The notes under the pieces: generated by a model
Databases searched by the model: none
What the model was told of the DNA's origin: nothing
The model's input: only the letters and a program-made list of their open reading frames with translations
Assembly: GCA_034666705.1 (NCBI GenBank)
Contig: JAXDLH010000113.1
Coordinates: 1 to 6,041, forward strand
DNA length: 6,041 bases
Source: JAXDLH01 sp034666705
Lineage (GTDB): Bacteria; Chloroflexota; UBA6077; SHYK01
Direction of reading: 5' to 3'
Position numbers and translations under genes: made by a program
Part shown: positions 1 through 5,747 of the stretch, one piece after another
Layout: each line of letters begins with the position of its first letter
How positions within the stretch are numbered: position 1 is the first letter of the stretch

Positions 1-449
1 AGCAGAAGATCCGCTACATCTACGGGGTATTGGAGCGCCAGTTCCAGAAGCACTTCGAGGAAGCGGAGCGGCGTCCCGGCATGACGGGTTCGAACCTGCT
101 GGCGATTCTCGAGAGTCGGCTGGACAACGTTGTGTTTCGACTGGGGTTCGCGAGCTCGCGCAAGCAGGCGCGACAACTCGTGTGCCACGGCCATTTCGCC
201 TTGAATGGGCGTAAGACTGATATCCCGTCCGCGCTGGTGCGCGAGGGTGACACGATCGCCGTACGTGACGGGAGCCGAGAGGACGAGTACTTCGCCGTGG
301 TGCGCAACCAGCTTACGGAGAAGGGCGTGCCGCGTTGGCTGGCGATCGATGTGGCGACTTTGAGCGGACGCGTCGTCTCGACGCCGCTGCGCGAGGACAT
401 CGACATGTCGGTGAACGAGCAGCTGGTCGTGGAGTACTACTCTCGCTAA
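1..449 (+). CDS. rpsD: 30S ribosomal protein S4 (5'-truncated by window edge)
   Basis: S4 is a primary 16S rRNA-binding protein that nucleates assembly of the 30S body. In several bacteria it also represses its own operon by binding its mRNA. Reading begins in frame at position 3, and 148 residues are visible up to TAA at 447-449, roughly the last three quarters of a protein usually near 200-210 aa. The visible part opens with QKIRYIYGVLERQF, typical of the S4 N-terminal domain. It then shows the S4 RNA-binding fold, starting at SRLDNVVFRLGFASSRKQAR and continuing through the conserved HGHFALNGRKTDIPS stretch. The C-terminus (SVNEQLVVEYYSR) is the standard S4 ending. The N-terminal portion, with any zinc-binding cysteines, lies outside the window. 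rpoA follows, as in many bacterial alpha operons. Identification is secure; the true start cannot be seen. Confidence 0.97.
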   Translation, partial: QKIRYIYGVLERQFQKHFEEAERRPGMTGSNLLAILESRLDNVVFRLGFASSRKQARQLVCHGHFALNGRKTDIPSALVREGDTIAVRDGSREDEYFAVVRNQLTEKGVPRWLAIDVATLSGRVVSTPLREDIDMSVNEQLVVEYYSR

Positions 450-480
450 CGTGCTCGCGGGAGCCAATGGGCCCCCAGCG

Positions 481-486
481 AAGGAG
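481..486 (+). promoter_or_regulatory. Shine-Dalgarno AAGGAG that decides the rpoA start
   Basis: AAGGAG lies 9 nt upstream of the in-frame TTG at 496-498, which is ideal spacing. The alternative GTG at 451 is only 1 nt after the rpsD stop and has no comparable purine-rich site at the right distance. The site therefore argues for initiation at TTG 496. Confidence 0.7.
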
Positions 487-495
487 AATTCGAGC

Positions 496-1578
496 TTGCA
501 GGAAGAGCTAACCAATACGACGGTGGAGACTATTCACCTTTCCGCCGAGCTCGGCCAATTCGTGGTCGAGCCGCTGGAGAGCGGGTTTGGTCTGACCATC
601 GGCAACGCATTACGCCGCGTGTTGCTGTCGTCACTCGCGGGCGCCGCCGTGACGGCAATCAAGATCGAGGATGTCTACCACGAATTCTCCACGATCCCGG
701 GCGTGCGCGAGGACACGACCGAGTTGATCCTGAACCTGAAGCAGGTACGGCTGAAGTCGTACACGGAGACCGAGGAGCCCATCAATGTGCGCCTCGAGGC
801 GACCGGCCCGGGTGTGGTGACCGCCGGCGACATCCAGGTGCCGCCGGAGATCGAAGTGGTCAATCCCGGCACGCCCATTGCGACGCTTGACAGCCGTGAC
901 GCGCGACTCGACATGGTGCTGACGATCGAGAAGGGCCGTGGCTACGTCACCGCCGATGGGCGCGAAGCTCCGTCGATTGGGGTGATCCCGATCGATGCGG
1001 TGTTCACGCCGATTCGTCGAGTCAACTACAAAGTCGAGAAAACGCGCGTGGGCGCGCGGACCGACTACGACCGGCTGCTGATCGAGATCCAGACCGATGG
1101 CAGCATCGGCCCGAAGGACGCGCTTGGTCAAGCCGCGCAGATCCTCATCGACCACTTTCAGTTCTTCGCCCAGTTGACGGGCATGGTGCACCGGCCGGAG
1201 AAATCGGTCATCGGGCAGGGGGCGGTTCCATCGCGCTTGCAGGAGATGCCGATCGAGGTGCTGGACCTCTCCTCCCGCACCTACAACTGCCTGAAGCGCT
1301 CCCAGATCACCACGGTTGGTCAGCTCCTGCAGATGAGCGAAGACGAGCTGCTCGGGTTGCGTAACTTCGGCCAGAAGTCCCTGCAAGAGCTCCACGAGAA
1401 GCTGGAGAGCCACGGGATCATCACGCCCGAGGAGGCAGCGAGCCGGCGCTCGGCGGCGGCGTACGACGCCGACGACGAGGATGACGAGGACGAATTCGAG
1501 GAAGGGCTCACGCGGCGTGGGCGCTTTGCGGGTGGTCGCTCGTTCCAGATGGACAACGACGACGATGACGACGACTAG
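496..1578 (+). CDS. rpoA: DNA-directed RNA polymerase subunit alpha
   Basis: Alpha dimerises to seed RNA polymerase assembly (alpha2-beta-beta'). Its C-terminal domain contacts UP-element DNA and activators. I chose TTG at 496 (360 aa) because AAGGAG sits 9 nt upstream and the product then begins just before the conserved N-terminal region. The GTG at 451 would add 15 residues (MLAGANGPPAKENSS) that do not look like the family. Numbered from the TTG, the NTD dimer motif GFGLTIGNALRRVLLSS is at about 30-46 and the NTD runs to about residue 230. The CTD is at about 251-308 and keeps the DNA-contact residues: R261, N264, C265 and K267 in SSRTYNCLK (R265, N268, C269, K271 in E. coli), plus G292, K294 and S295 in NFGQKS. 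The odd part is the tail after about residue 320. It has an acidic cluster at 324-336, a short Arg-rich patch at 339-348, then eight mostly Asp residues at the end. rpsD lies upstream and rplQ 29 nt downstream. Confidence 0.96.
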   Translation: MQEELTNTTVETIHLSAELGQFVVEPLESGFGLTIGNALRRVLLSSLAGAAVTAIKIEDVYHEFSTIPGVREDTTELILNLKQVRLKSYTETEEPINVRLEATGPGVVTAGDIQVPPEIEVVNPGTPIATLDSRDARLDMVLTIEKGRGYVTADGREAPSIGVIPIDAVFTPIRRVNYKVEKTRVGARTDYDRLLIEIQTDGSIGPKDALGQAAQILIDHFQFFAQLTGMVHRPEKSVIGQGAVPSRLQEMPIEVLDLSSRTYNCLKRSQITTVGQLLQMSEDELLGLRNFGQKSLQELHEKLESHGIITPEEAASRRSAAAYDADDEDDEDEFEEGLTRRGRFAGGRSFQMDNDDDDDD

Positions 1579-1592
1579 GTCGGCGTGGTCGC

Positions 1593-1600
1593 GGGGAAGG
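1593..1600 (+). promoter_or_regulatory. Shine-Dalgarno for rplQ
   Basis: The purine-rich GGGGAAGG lies 7 nt before the GTG at 1608. It supports that start over the upstream in-frame or overlapping GTGs in the 29-nt rpoA-rplQ gap. Confidence 0.55.
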
Positions 1601-1607
1601 TACGAGA

Positions 1608-1961
1608 GTGCGGCATAAGGGAGGCAGGCGGAAGCTCGGGCGACCCGAAGGGCATCGTTCGGCGTTGCTGCGCAATCAGGCAACAGACCTCTTTCGCTAC
1701 GAGAAGATTCGAACCACTGAGCCCAAGGCGAAGGAGCTGCGGGCCGTCGCGGAGCATCTCGTCACGCTGGCCAAGCGGGGCGACCTGCACGCGCGGCGGC
1801 AGATCATCGCGCAGTTGTATGACGTGACCATCGCCAACAAGCTGGTCGAGGAGGTCGCGCCGCGGTTCGCCGATCGGCAGGGCGGGTACGTTCGCCTGTT
1901 CCACCTGGGCCCGCGGCGTGGGGATAGCGCCCCAATGGCGCTCGTGGAGCTCGCTTTCTAG
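1608..1961 (+). CDS. rplQ: 50S ribosomal protein L17
   Basis: L17 binds 23S rRNA near the peptide exit tunnel of the large subunit. The 117-aa product from GTG 1608 is the usual length of the short bacterial form (about 115-130 aa). The N-terminus MRHKGGRRKLGRPEGHR matches the family's MRHR..GRKLGR..SHR start, which fixes the initiation codon. Further hallmarks follow in order: RNQATDLFRYEKIRTTEPKA, the helix AKELRAVAEHLVTLAKRGDL, HARRQIIAQL, and the C-terminal block RFADRQGGYVRLFHLGPRR then GDSAPMALVEL. It lies in the standard place directly after rpoA and is almost certainly co-transcribed with it; truA begins 4 nt after its stop. I see no unusual insertion or missing part. Confidence 0.97.
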   Translation: MRHKGGRRKLGRPEGHRSALLRNQATDLFRYEKIRTTEPKAKELRAVAEHLVTLAKRGDLHARRQIIAQLYDVTIANKLVEEVAPRFADRQGGYVRLFHLGPRRGDSAPMALVELAF

Positions 1962-1965
1962 ACCG

Positions 1966-2718
1966 ATGCGCACTCTTCGCCTGGATCTGGCCTATGAGGG
2001 GACGAGCTTTCGTGGGTTCGCCCCCCAGCCAGGTGAGCGCACCATCGGTGGTGTGTTGGAAGCGACACTCGAGCGAGTGCTGGGCGAGCCGGTGCGGGTG
2101 ACGCCGGGTGGGAGAACGGACAGCGGAGTTCATGCGTGTGGACAGGTTGTGAGCTTCGCGACCAGTAATCGGATGGAATGCAGTACGCTGCGGCGGGCGC
2201 TGAATGCGCTGGTCGGTGACGAGATCCTGGTAACGGCGGTGGCAGAAGCTACGGAGACATTTGATGCACGGCGGAGCGCGCGCGGGCGACGCTACCGATA
2301 CTCGATCTGGAATTCGCCCGACCGGACGATCCGAGAGCGAAACTGGACCACACATATCGCTTCGCCATTGGATATCGACGCAATGAACGAGGCGTGCGGC
2401 ACGTTAGTTGGCAAGCACGACTTCATTGCCTTTCAGACGCATCGCGCGCAGGATGACGTCGAGAAAGGAACTGAACGGACGGTGCGATCGGCGAGTTGGG
2501 AGCGTGATCTCAACGAGGCGTGCCTCGTGCGATTTGACATCGAGGCGGATGGATTCTTGCGACACATGGTGCGAACGATCGTTGGTTCCTCCATTCTTGT
2601 TGGACTCGGGAAAGAGCGATCAACGCAGCTCGCCTTCATGCTCGAGAGTCGTGACCGGCGGGATGCCGGCCCAACGGCGCCGGCATGTGGGCTAACGCTG
2701 GTCGAAGTCACCTATTGA
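1966..2718 (+). CDS. truA: tRNA pseudouridine(38-40) synthase TruA
   Basis: TruA isomerises uridines 38, 39 and 40 in the anticodon arm of many tRNAs to pseudouridine, which supports decoding fidelity. The 250-aa product from ATG 1966 begins MRTLRLDLAYEGTSFRGF, the normal family N-terminus. An in-frame GTG at 1918 would add 16 residues overlapping rplQ and is unlikely. The catalytic aspartate is D52 in GGRTDSGVHA. Other family motifs are RRYRYSIWN (about residue 105), LVGKHDFIAFQ (about 145), FLRHMVRTIVGSSILVGLGK (about 195-215), and the C-terminal DAGPTAPACGLTLVEVTY. It starts 4 nt after the rplQ stop. The nearest GGAG (1946-1949) is about 16 nt upstream, too far to be a good ribosome binding site, so translation is probably coupled to rplQ. 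truA is commonly found at the end of the alpha operon in Gram-positive-type gene orders. Confidence 0.96.
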   Translation: MRTLRLDLAYEGTSFRGFAPQPGERTIGGVLEATLERVLGEPVRVTPGGRTDSGVHACGQVVSFATSNRMECSTLRRALNALVGDEILVTAVAEATETFDARRSARGRRYRYSIWNSPDRTIRERNWTTHIASPLDIDAMNEACGTLVGKHDFIAFQTHRAQDDVEKGTERTVRSASWERDLNEACLVRFDIEADGFLRHMVRTIVGSSILVGLGKERSTQLAFMLESRDRRDAGPTAPACGLTLVEVTY

Positions 2719-2729
2719 GAGACGCAAAC

Positions 2730-2759
2730 CGTGAGCTTTTGCCCACGAGCAAGTACACT
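2730..2759 (+). promoter_or_regulatory. possible promoter / small hairpin ahead of rplM
   Basis: The 76-nt truA-rplM gap (2719-2794) is the only sizeable gap inside the ribosomal block. It contains TACACT (2754-2759), a fair -10 hexamer about 35 nt ahead of the rplM ATG. No convincing -35 lies 16-18 nt upstream; TTGCCC at 2739-2744 is only 9 nt away. Overlapping it is an imperfect hairpin, CGTG-a-GC / TTTT loop / GC-c-CACG (2730-2747). It could be a weak internal promoter or an RNA element, or chance. Read-through from truA would also explain rplM expression. Confidence 0.25.
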
Positions 2760-2780
2760 GGGGACCGCGCCCGCCACGCC

Positions 2781-2786
2781 AGGAGG
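2781..2786 (+). promoter_or_regulatory. strong Shine-Dalgarno AGGAGG for rplM
   Basis: AGGAGG is a consensus anti-16S match, 8 nt before the ATG at 2795. It is the strongest ribosome binding site in the window. It implies independent, high-level initiation on rplM, unlike the coupled start of truA just upstream. Confidence 0.8.
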
Positions 2787-2794
2787 AGACCACG

Positions 2795-3244
2795 ATGGAC
2801 ACGGTGAGAAGCTACACGCCGCGCGCGGCTGACATAACCCGCGCCTGGCACGTCATCGATGCGACGGGCCGTCCAATCGGGCGGTTGGCGAGCGAAACGG
2901 CTCAACTGCTCAAGGGCAAGCACAAGCCGATCTATGCAACCCACATGGATGTGGGCGATTACGTCGTCGTGATCAACGCGGCGCGCGTAGGCGTCACCGG
3001 GAAGAACAAAGCCCAGCAGAAGATGTATTACCGACACTCCGGATACCCGGGCGCGCTGCGCGCGGTGAGCCTGCAGGACATGCTCGCCCGCCATCCGGAG
3101 CGGGTGATCGAGCATGCAGTTCATGGCATGCTGCCGAAGAACTCGCTCGGCCGGCAGATGCTCCGTAAGCTGCGCGTGTACGCCGGGCCCAACCACCCGC
3201 ATATTGGCCAGGTCCAGGCACCGGCAGAGGTAGCGAAGGAATGA
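2795..3244 (+). CDS. rplM: 50S ribosomal protein L13
   Basis: L13 is an early-assembling large-subunit protein that binds 23S rRNA. The 149-aa product from ATG 2795 is the family's usual length (about 140-150 aa), and the start is fixed by AGGAGG 8 nt upstream. Family signatures appear in order: RAWHVIDATGRPIGRLAS at about 16-33, LLKGKHKPIYATHMDVGDYV at about 38-57, VINAARVGVTGKNKAQQKMY at about 59-78, RHSGYPGALR, and then VHGMLPKNSLGRQMLRKLRV at about 109-128, followed by YAGPNHPHIGQ. It is paired with rpsI downstream, the near-universal L13-S9 gene pair. Its TGA overlaps the rpsI ATG by 4 nt (ATGA at 3241-3244), so the two are translationally coupled. Confidence 0.97.
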   Translation: MDTVRSYTPRAADITRAWHVIDATGRPIGRLASETAQLLKGKHKPIYATHMDVGDYVVVINAARVGVTGKNKAQQKMYYRHSGYPGALRAVSLQDMLARHPERVIEHAVHGMLPKNSLGRQMLRKLRVYAGPNHPHIGQVQAPAEVAKE

Positions 3245-3651
3245 TACGAAGTGCTCGCACCCCGCGCAGCGGCATGACGGGCGTTGGTGGACGGAAGACC
3301 GCAACGGCGCGCGTCCTGCTCCAACCAGGTACCGGCAATGTCATCGTCGATGGCCAGCCGATGGAGGACCGCTTCCCTCGACTCTTCTTGCAGAATCAGA
3401 TCACCTTGCCGCTCCGTGTCACCAACACGCAGCGCTCGTTCAACGTGCTGGTGAAGGTGTCGGGTGGCGGCATCTCCGGCCAGGCCGGCGCGATTACGCA
3501 TGGTATCGCCCGCGCCCTGGTCAAGGTTGACGAGAACCATCGGTCAGTGCTCCGCCAGGCTGGCCTCCTCACCCGCGACTCGCGCGCCAAGGAACGGAAG
3601 AAGCCCGGTCTCAAGCGAGCCCGGAAGGCGCCGCAGTACACAAAGCGCTAA
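3241..3651 (+). CDS. rpsI: 30S ribosomal protein S9
   Basis: S9 sits in the 30S head, and its C-terminal tail reaches the P-site tRNA anticodon stem. The 136-aa product starts at ATG 3241, overlapping the rplM stop, with GAGGT (3227-3231) 9 nt upstream. A later ATG at 3274 would begin MTGVGGRKTATARV, nearer the core of the family, and is a possible alternative. The overlap and the ribosome binding site favour 3241, giving a short basic N-terminal extension. Core motifs are GGRKTATARV, LQPGTGNVIVDGQ, VKVSGGGISGQAGAITHGIA, ENHRSVLRQAGLLTRDSRAK, and ERKKPGLKRARKAPQYTKR at the C-terminus. The ending KR, which contacts P-site tRNA, is intact. It is the last gene of the ribosomal block and is followed 20 nt later by a strong terminator hairpin. 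Confidence 0.97.
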   Translation: MIRSARTPRSGMTGVGGRKTATARVLLQPGTGNVIVDGQPMEDRFPRLFLQNQITLPLRVTNTQRSFNVLVKVSGGGISGQAGAITHGIARALVKVDENHRSVLRQAGLLTRDSRAKERKKPGLKRARKAPQYTKR

Positions 3652-3671
3652 GGCTCATAAGGTCACTCGTA

Positions 3672-3703
3672 GAGGCCCCGGGAAGTTAGCTTCCCGGGGC
3701 CTC
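3672..3703 (+). terminator. strong hairpin terminator after rpsI
   Basis: GAGGCCCCGGGAAG (3672-3685), loop TTAG (3686-3689), then the exact complement CTTCCCGGGGCCTC (3690-3703). This is a perfect 14-bp GC-rich stem with a tetraloop. The following CTTGTATT is only moderately T-rich, so it is not a textbook T-tract. Its position 20 nt after the rpsI stop and before a non-coding gap makes it the end of the ribosomal operon. Confidence 0.88.
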
Positions 3704-3836
3704 CTTGTATTCGTGCCGGCATGCAATTGAACGTGCCGCAGGCGAAATCAGTGGACCGCTGAATGATCTATGCCACATGGCATATGGGTATCCTTGTTCT
3801 CAATCTGATTAGATACCTACGCATAAGCAGGGATGA
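3704..3836 (+). promoter_or_regulatory. non-coding gap, likely promoter region of the chemosensory block
   Basis: This 133-nt stretch between the terminator and the first cheW is visibly richer in A/T than the genes around it, especially 3760-3830. It holds the 16-bp palindrome at 3769-3784 and -35/-10-like hexamers such as TTGTTC (3794-3799), TAGATA (3810-3815) and CATAAG (3822-3827). None pair at consensus 16-18 nt spacing with two good matches. A promoter is expected here because a terminator lies upstream and a new co-directional gene set begins downstream, but I cannot place it exactly. Confidence 0.4.
3769..3784. repeat. 16-bp palindrome, possible operator
   Basis: TATGCCA-CA-TGGCATA is an inverted repeat with perfect 7-nt arms and a 2-nt centre. 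Its size and symmetry fit a dimeric regulator's binding site, and it lies about 53 nt upstream of the cheW start. A stem with so short a loop would not fold well as RNA without opening a pair or two, which favours a DNA site. No regulator is encoded in the window. Confidence 0.45.
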
Positions 3837-4340
3837 ATGGTGGTGGCCGCGGGCGTGAGTAGTGAGCTGGTGGGACCCATGATGTCGACGGACGGCGCGT
3901 CGGCCCCGCGGATCATGCTGCTGATTATCAGCATCGGGGGACAATCGTTTGCCCTCCTTGGCAGTCACGTCGAACGGCTCTTGCGCATGGTGGCGATCAC
4001 CCCGTTTCCGGAGGGAGGGCCGGGCGTTGCGGGGGTGGTCGACTTCCATGGCACGTTGCTGCCTGTCGTAGACCCCCGTGTCCGGCTTGGGCTGCCCGCG
4101 GTGGCGCCGCACTCCGATCAACGTCTCGTAGTGCTCTCCGTCCCCGCCCGCTACATCCTCTGGGTCGATACGGTGACCCAGGTCGAGAATCTGCCTGCCC
4201 AAGTGGTCAACGCCGAGGGCAGAGTGGGCGAAGCGCTCACGAACGGTATGGCAAACGTCGGCGGCGAGCTCATCCCCGTGCTGTCGAGCCACGCTCTATA
4301 CCCGGGCGCGTTGATAGCATCTGCGGTTCGAGACTCATGA
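3837..4340 (+). CDS. cheW: CheW-like chemosensory adaptor (first copy)
   Basis: CheW proteins couple chemoreceptors to the CheA histidine kinase in cytoplasmic signalling arrays. The 167-aa product has one CheW domain from about residue 24 (APRIMLLIISIGGQSFALLG) to the C-terminal region. It shows the VAGVVDFHGTLLPVVDPRVR segment (64-83) and the second-subdomain strand QRLVVLSVPARYILWVDTVT (95-114). The usual N-x-R-G receptor-contact motif reads D69-F-H71-G, which places this with divergent, non-E. coli-type CheW proteins. The start is uncertain. ATG 3837 has AGGGA only 3 nt away; GTG 3840/3843, or ATG 3879/3882 preceded by GGTGGGA, are alternatives. The first ~22 residues are low-complexity and not part of the domain. 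The stop overlaps the cheR ATG by 4 nt. In the Wsp arrangement this would be the WspB position. Confidence 0.82.
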   Translation: MVVAAGVSSELVGPMMSTDGASAPRIMLLIISIGGQSFALLGSHVERLLRMVAITPFPEGGPGVAGVVDFHGTLLPVVDPRVRLGLPAVAPHSDQRLVVLSVPARYILWVDTVTQVENLPAQVVNAEGRVGEALTNGMANVGGELIPVLSSHALYPGALIASAVRDS

Positions 4341-5746
4341 CGTCCGCACGTCTCGAAGCGCTACCCCTGCCGGTGGAGCGGACGCTCGAGGAAGCATATC
4401 TGCATTTCCTCGACGGGCGCTTTGGACTCCGCCTCACCGCGCATCTAGCGCAAAACGTCGGTGCCGCAATCAGCACCGTTGCCCGGGCGAATGGCTGCGA
4501 GTCGGCGGCAGAGCTCTATCGCCGGTTGATGTCGCCCACAGGCCAGGCGCTTGCGGAGCAGCTCGTCGCCCAGGTCACGATCGGGGAGACGCACTTCTTC
4601 CGCGTAACGCCGCAAATTGAGGCGTTGCGAACCATTGTGCTCCCCGATCTCATCCGCTCGCGCAGTGCCATGCGGCAGCTTGCGGTGTGGTCGGCGGGCT
4701 GCTCTACCGGCGAGGAGCCATTTACGATCGCAATTCTGCTTCGCGAACAGGCGACCTCGCTGGCCGATTGGTCGATCGACGTCCTTGGGACCGATGTGAG
4801 CCAGCCTTCGCTCGACGTGGCCCGTAATGCCGAGTACGCAGCATGGTCATTTCGCGATACGCCGGAAGAGATACGTGAGCGCTGGTTTACCAAGCACGGC
4901 AAGATGTGGCAACTGAGCGATGCTGTCCGTCGAATGGTGCGGTTCGATCGTCAAAACCTGGCGCTGGACCCGGTTCCTATGGGGCTGGCCGGCCCACGAT
5001 TTGACCTCATCGTGTGTCGGAACGTCTTGATCTATTTCAGTCCCCTGGCAGTCCAGCAGGTCTATCAGCGGTTAGCGGATGCCCTGGCACCAGGCGGATG
5101 GCTGATTCTCGGTCCGTCGGACCCGCCACTGGAGCGCTCGATTCCGCTCAGCCCGGTGTATCTGCACTCTGCAATCCTCTGGCGGCGGCGAGACTCCCAC
5201 GCCGATCCGGATGTGCCAACGGTACCGGCGCATCTTGAAGCGCCGAAACCCTCATCCGCAGTGTTGCTGCCCCCCAAGCAGCAGAGCGGGCGGGATGGTG
5301 CGAAGCAGGCGGCTGTTCGTGCCGGCACGGCTCCAAAAGCGCCAACGCCCGACCACGCGACTGAGCCGGCCGAGCGCACGCCCTCCCGCGTTGAGGCGCA
5401 GTCTCGGGCCGCAGCGCAGCCGCTTGACCTCGATGCACAGAATGCGCTTGGCATGCTCAGCCTCGATGCTGGTTATTTCGAGGACTCGATTCGGGCATTT
5501 CGTGGCGTCATCTTTCTCGACTCGAGCTACGCGCTTGCTCACTTTGGCCTGGGGCGAGCCTATGCGCACCTCGGGGAGATCGAGCGCGCCAGGGCGGCGC
5601 TGCTCCAAGTCCGGCGTCTCTTGATCGGGGTGGACGACGAGCCAGTACGAGGCGCGGACGGCCTCCGGGTTGGCGACCTCCGCGCGGCAGTGGAGGCGCA
5701 GCTCGCGGCTTTTGGCGAAGACCCGCTCCGCAAACCGGGGGCATAG
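4337..5746 (+). CDS. cheR: CheR-type MCP glutamate methyltransferase with C-terminal TPR repeats
   Basis: CheR transfers methyl groups from S-adenosylmethionine to glutamates of chemoreceptors, setting adaptation. The 469-aa product is far longer than classical CheR (about 280 aa). Residues ~15-75 form the helical N-domain. The catalytic domain follows, with TIGETHFFR (81-89), the SAM-binding loop WSAGCSTGEEPFTIAIL (118-134), the acidic LGTDVSQPSLDVAR (150-163), and FDLIVCRNVLIYFSP (222-236). Residues ~286-362 are a Pro/Ala-rich linker. Residues ~364-430 carry about two TPR units (LDAQNALGMLSLDAGYFEDS; YALAHFGLGRAYAHLGEIER), the architecture of WspC/FrzF-like enzymes. Relative to E. coli CheR, the beta-subdomain loop between F184 and F203 looks 3-4 residues shorter. 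The start ATG overlaps the cheW stop and has no Shine-Dalgarno, so translation is coupled. The next cheW begins 1 nt after the stop. Confidence 0.93.
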   Translation: MTSARLEALPLPVERTLEEAYLHFLDGRFGLRLTAHLAQNVGAAISTVARANGCESAAELYRRLMSPTGQALAEQLVAQVTIGETHFFRVTPQIEALRTIVLPDLIRSRSAMRQLAVWSAGCSTGEEPFTIAILLREQATSLADWSIDVLGTDVSQPSLDVARNAEYAAWSFRDTPEEIRERWFTKHGKMWQLSDAVRRMVRFDRQNLALDPVPMGLAGPRFDLIVCRNVLIYFSPLAVQQVYQRLADALAPGGWLILGPSDPPLERSIPLSPVYLHSAILWRRRDSHADPDVPTVPAHLEAPKPSSAVLLPPKQQSGRDGAKQAAVRAGTAPKAPTPDHATEPAERTPSRVEAQSRAAAQPLDLDAQNALGMLSLDAGYFEDSIRAFRGVIFLDSSYALAHFGLGRAYAHLGEIERARAALLQVRRLLIGVDDEPVRGADGLRVGDLRAAVEAQLAAFGEDPLRKPGA

Positions 5747-5747
5747 G

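Noticed and set aside
631..1683. Long reverse-strand open frame (350 codons) opposite rpoA
   Set aside because: It is a shadow of the GC-rich rpoA codon pattern. The product is rich in Arg, Val and Leu with no recognisable domain, and rpoA on the other strand is certain.
1918..1965. GTG 1918 as the truA start
   Set aside because: It would overlap rplQ by 44 nt and add 16 residues not seen in TruA. ATG 1966 gives the normal N-terminus.
3712..3738. Direct repeat CGTGCCG (3712-3718 and 3732-3738), 20 nt apart
   Set aside because: Only two 7-mers in GC-rich DNA with no extension of similarity; easily chance. It could be reconsidered if conserved in relatives.
3763..3858. Small ORF of 31 codons (MIYATWHMGILVLNLIRYLR...) between the terminator and cheW, with a hydrophobic middle
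   Set aside because: It has no Shine-Dalgarno sequence, contains the palindrome, overlaps the cheW start in another frame and has the composition of the AT-richer gap. Chance is more likely.
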